Below, piece by piece: positions 24,026 to 25,342 of a stretch of 25,342 nt of DNA. The stretch covers positions 1-25,342 of the forward strand of contig CAYSBE010000027.1 in NCBI GenBank assembly GCA_964429245.1, written 5' to 3'. Each line of letters starts with the position of its first letter. Position 1 is the stretch's first letter. The position numbers were made by a program, and so were the translations under genes. The notes beneath the pieces are model-generated. The model saw only the letters and a list, made by a program, of their open reading frames with translations, ran no database searches and was not told the DNA's origin. The stretch comes from CAYSBE01 sp964429245 (GTDB taxonomy: Bacteria > Bacteroidota > Bacteroidia > UKL13-3).

Positions 24026-25342
24026 TCAATCAATAAATTGTATGGTTTTTTGAATATCGGGCGACAAGTATCTGTCATCATTCATAAACGCAACATGCTT
24101 GCGATAGTTTTGATGTAGTTGTTCAATTTTCGCGCTGCTTTTCAGTGGCCTTCTAAAATCGATTGCCTGTGCAGCGTTCATCAGCTCTATTGCCAAAATG
24201 GTGCGCAGGTTATTCAACACACGCAAACATTTGGTTGCTGCATTGGCACCCATACTCACATGATCTTCTTGTCCGTTGCTGCTCACAATACTATCAACCG
24301 ATGCAGGTGTACAAAGCTGTTTATTCTGGCTCACAATTGAGGCTGCCGTATATTGTGGAATCATCATACCGGAATTGAGGCCGGGATTGGGTGTAAGAAA
24401 TGCGGGCAATCCTCTTTGTCCTGAAATAAGTTGGTAGGTTCTGCGTTCCGAAATGCTTCCCAGTTCGGCCAAAGCGATAGCCAAATAATCGAGTATGAGT
24501 GCAAGCGGCTGCCCGTGAAAATTACCTCCCGATAAAATAAGGTCTTCATTAGGAAATATGTTTGGATTGTCGGTAACGGCATTCATCTCGTTGGTAATAA
24601 CCTGCTCTGCAAATGCAAGTGTATCGTAAGAAGCTCCATGCACCTGTGGAATGCAACGAAATGCATAGGGATCCTGAACCTGTGATTTTTGTTTATTTCC
24701 TATCTCACTTTTCTCCAATAACTCACGCATACTTCGGGCAACTGCTATCTGTCCTTTGTGGTTTCTGATATCGTGCAGCAAATGATTAAACGGTTCCATG
24801 CGGCAATCAAAAGCATCTACAGACATTGCTGCTATTTCATTGGCGCGGTTTGTCATCGCTTTTCCTTTCCATACACACCATACGGCATAGCTGAGCATAA
24901 ACTGGGTTCCATTAATCAGTGCCAATCCTTCTTTCGATTTCAGTTTGATTGGAGAAAGATTATTCTTAGCAAGTACATCTTGTGACTCTTTTCTTTCATA
25001 TCCATTTTGCGATTTCACCCACACTTCACCTTCACCAATCAAGGGTAATGACAAGTGTGCAAGTGGGGCCAAGTCGCCTGATGCACCCAGTGAACCCTGC
25101 TCGTAAACTACAGGCAGTATATCGTTGTTAAATAACCATATTAATCGTTCTACAGTTTCAACTTGAACGCCACTATTTCCATAAGACAGTGATTGTATTT
25201 TCAGCAACAACATCAACTTAACGATATGCTGAGGCACGTAATCTCCGGTTCCACAGGCATGCGACCTCAGTAAGTTGTATTGCAGTTGCTCGAGCTCGCT
25301 TACATTTATTTGTGTATTGCACAATGCACCAAAACCTGTATT
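24026..25342 (-). CDS. hutH: Histidine ammonia-lyase, 5' end outside the window
   Basis: First enzyme of histidine catabolism: it removes ammonia from L-histidine to give urocanate. The frame runs off the right edge (NTGFGALC is still in frame at 25342), so roughly the first 50 residues are missing. The MIO cofactor tripeptide lies in GSLGASGDLAPLAH. SHACGTG and GNFHG are substrate-site segments. SERR, then NSGMMIPQYTAA and NGQEDHVSMG, follow; the Glu in QEDHVSM is typical of histidine ammonia-lyase and differs from the tyrosine ammonia-lyases of flexirubin clusters. No other hut gene is visible downstream; instead alkB follows after 4 nt. Product call is firm within the aromatic amino-acid lyase family. 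Confidence 0.92.
   Translation of the reverse strand, partial: NTGFGALCNTQINVSELEQLQYNLLRSHACGTGDYVPQHIVKLMLLLKIQSLSYGNSGVQVETVERLIWLFNNDILPVVYEQGSLGASGDLAPLAHLSLPLIGEGEVWVKSQNGYERKESQDVLAKNNLSPIKLKSKEGLALINGTQFMLSYAVWCVWKGKAMTNRANEIAAMSVDAFDCRMEPFNHLLHDIRNHKGQIAVARSMRELLEKSEIGNKQKSQVQDPYAFRCIPQVHGASYDTLAFAEQVITNEMNAVTDNPNIFPNEDLILSGGNFHGQPLALILDYLAIALAELGSISERRTYQLISGQRGLPAFLTPNPGLNSGMMIPQYTAASIVSQNKQLCTPASVDSIVSSNGQEDHVSMGANAATKCLRVLNNLRTILAIELMNAAQAIDFRRPLKSSAKIEQLHQNYRKHVAFMNDDRYLSPDIQKTIQFID

Noticed and set aside
1..25342. CRISPR arrays, tRNA or rRNA genes, transposases or integrases
   Set aside because: I saw no regularly spaced repeats, no tRNA cloverleaf-like segment and no recombinase coding sequence anywhere in the window.

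Overview
The window looks like a chromosomal segment of a member of the phylum Bacteroidota, probably Chitinophagia- or Sphingobacteriia-like. The grounds are a protein with a type IX secretion (T9SS) C-terminal sorting domain, a TonB-dependent receptor with an N-terminal carboxypeptidase-regulatory-like domain, a DUF5606 protein, a Bacteroidota-type fused mutase IcmF, and repeated exact matches to the phylum's -7 promoter element TAnnTTTG close in front of genes. Several of these promoter matches were used to choose start codons (4722, 14618, 14760, 17005).

Layout. 11-4493 (minus): a T9SS-exported protein and a TonB-dependent receptor. 4722-5942 (plus): odhB, the E2 of the 2-oxoglutarate dehydrogenase complex, closed by a strong terminator. 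5990-9089: an accessory islet. 9090-12467 (minus): icmF. 12598-13149 (plus): a DUF5606 gene, divergent from icmF. 13218-14618 (minus): lpdA, the E3 partner of OdhB. 14760-15887 (plus): a diheme cytochrome c peroxidase lipoprotein. 15939-16964 (minus) and 17005-17967 (plus): a divergent pair, an SRPBCC/GyrI-like membrane protein and a lytic transglycosylase. 18201-20942 (plus): a tight operon in which every junction is a 4-bp overlap (TatD-like hydrolase, TcdA, M48 peptidase, small conserved protein). 21015-21764 (plus): acyl-CoA desaturase. 21839-23036 (plus): a frameshifted GT87-type glycosyltransferase gene. 23002-25342 (minus): histidine ammonia-lyase (5' end outside the window) followed 4 nt later by an AlkB-type alkane monooxygenase.

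The part most worth attention is the islet at 5990-9089. It holds two separate insert-like modules. (1) A two-gene unit, a glycine-zipper small protein plus a zeta-toxin-like kinase, lies between two direct copies of an 84-bp structured repeat (76 of 84 positions identical). (2) A toxin-antitoxin-like pair (a 105-aa nuclease-like protein plus a DUF2283 protein) is inserted exactly at the icmF stop codon. A second copy of the last 105 bp of icmF sits on its far side. Seven differences separate the two icmF ends, and six are synonymous, so the detached copy evolved as a real mutase 3' end before it was displaced. This is the pattern expected from an element that enters at the 3' end of a gene and rebuilds that end. 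Between the two modules is an OmpA-like gene.

Metabolic theme. OdhB and Lpd serve the TCA cycle, IcmF interconverts branched and straight acyl-CoAs, HutH starts histidine breakdown, and AlkB and the desaturase act on alkyl and acyl chains. This suggests an aerobic heterotroph using lipids and amino acids. The theme is inferred from the individual families, not from a single operon.
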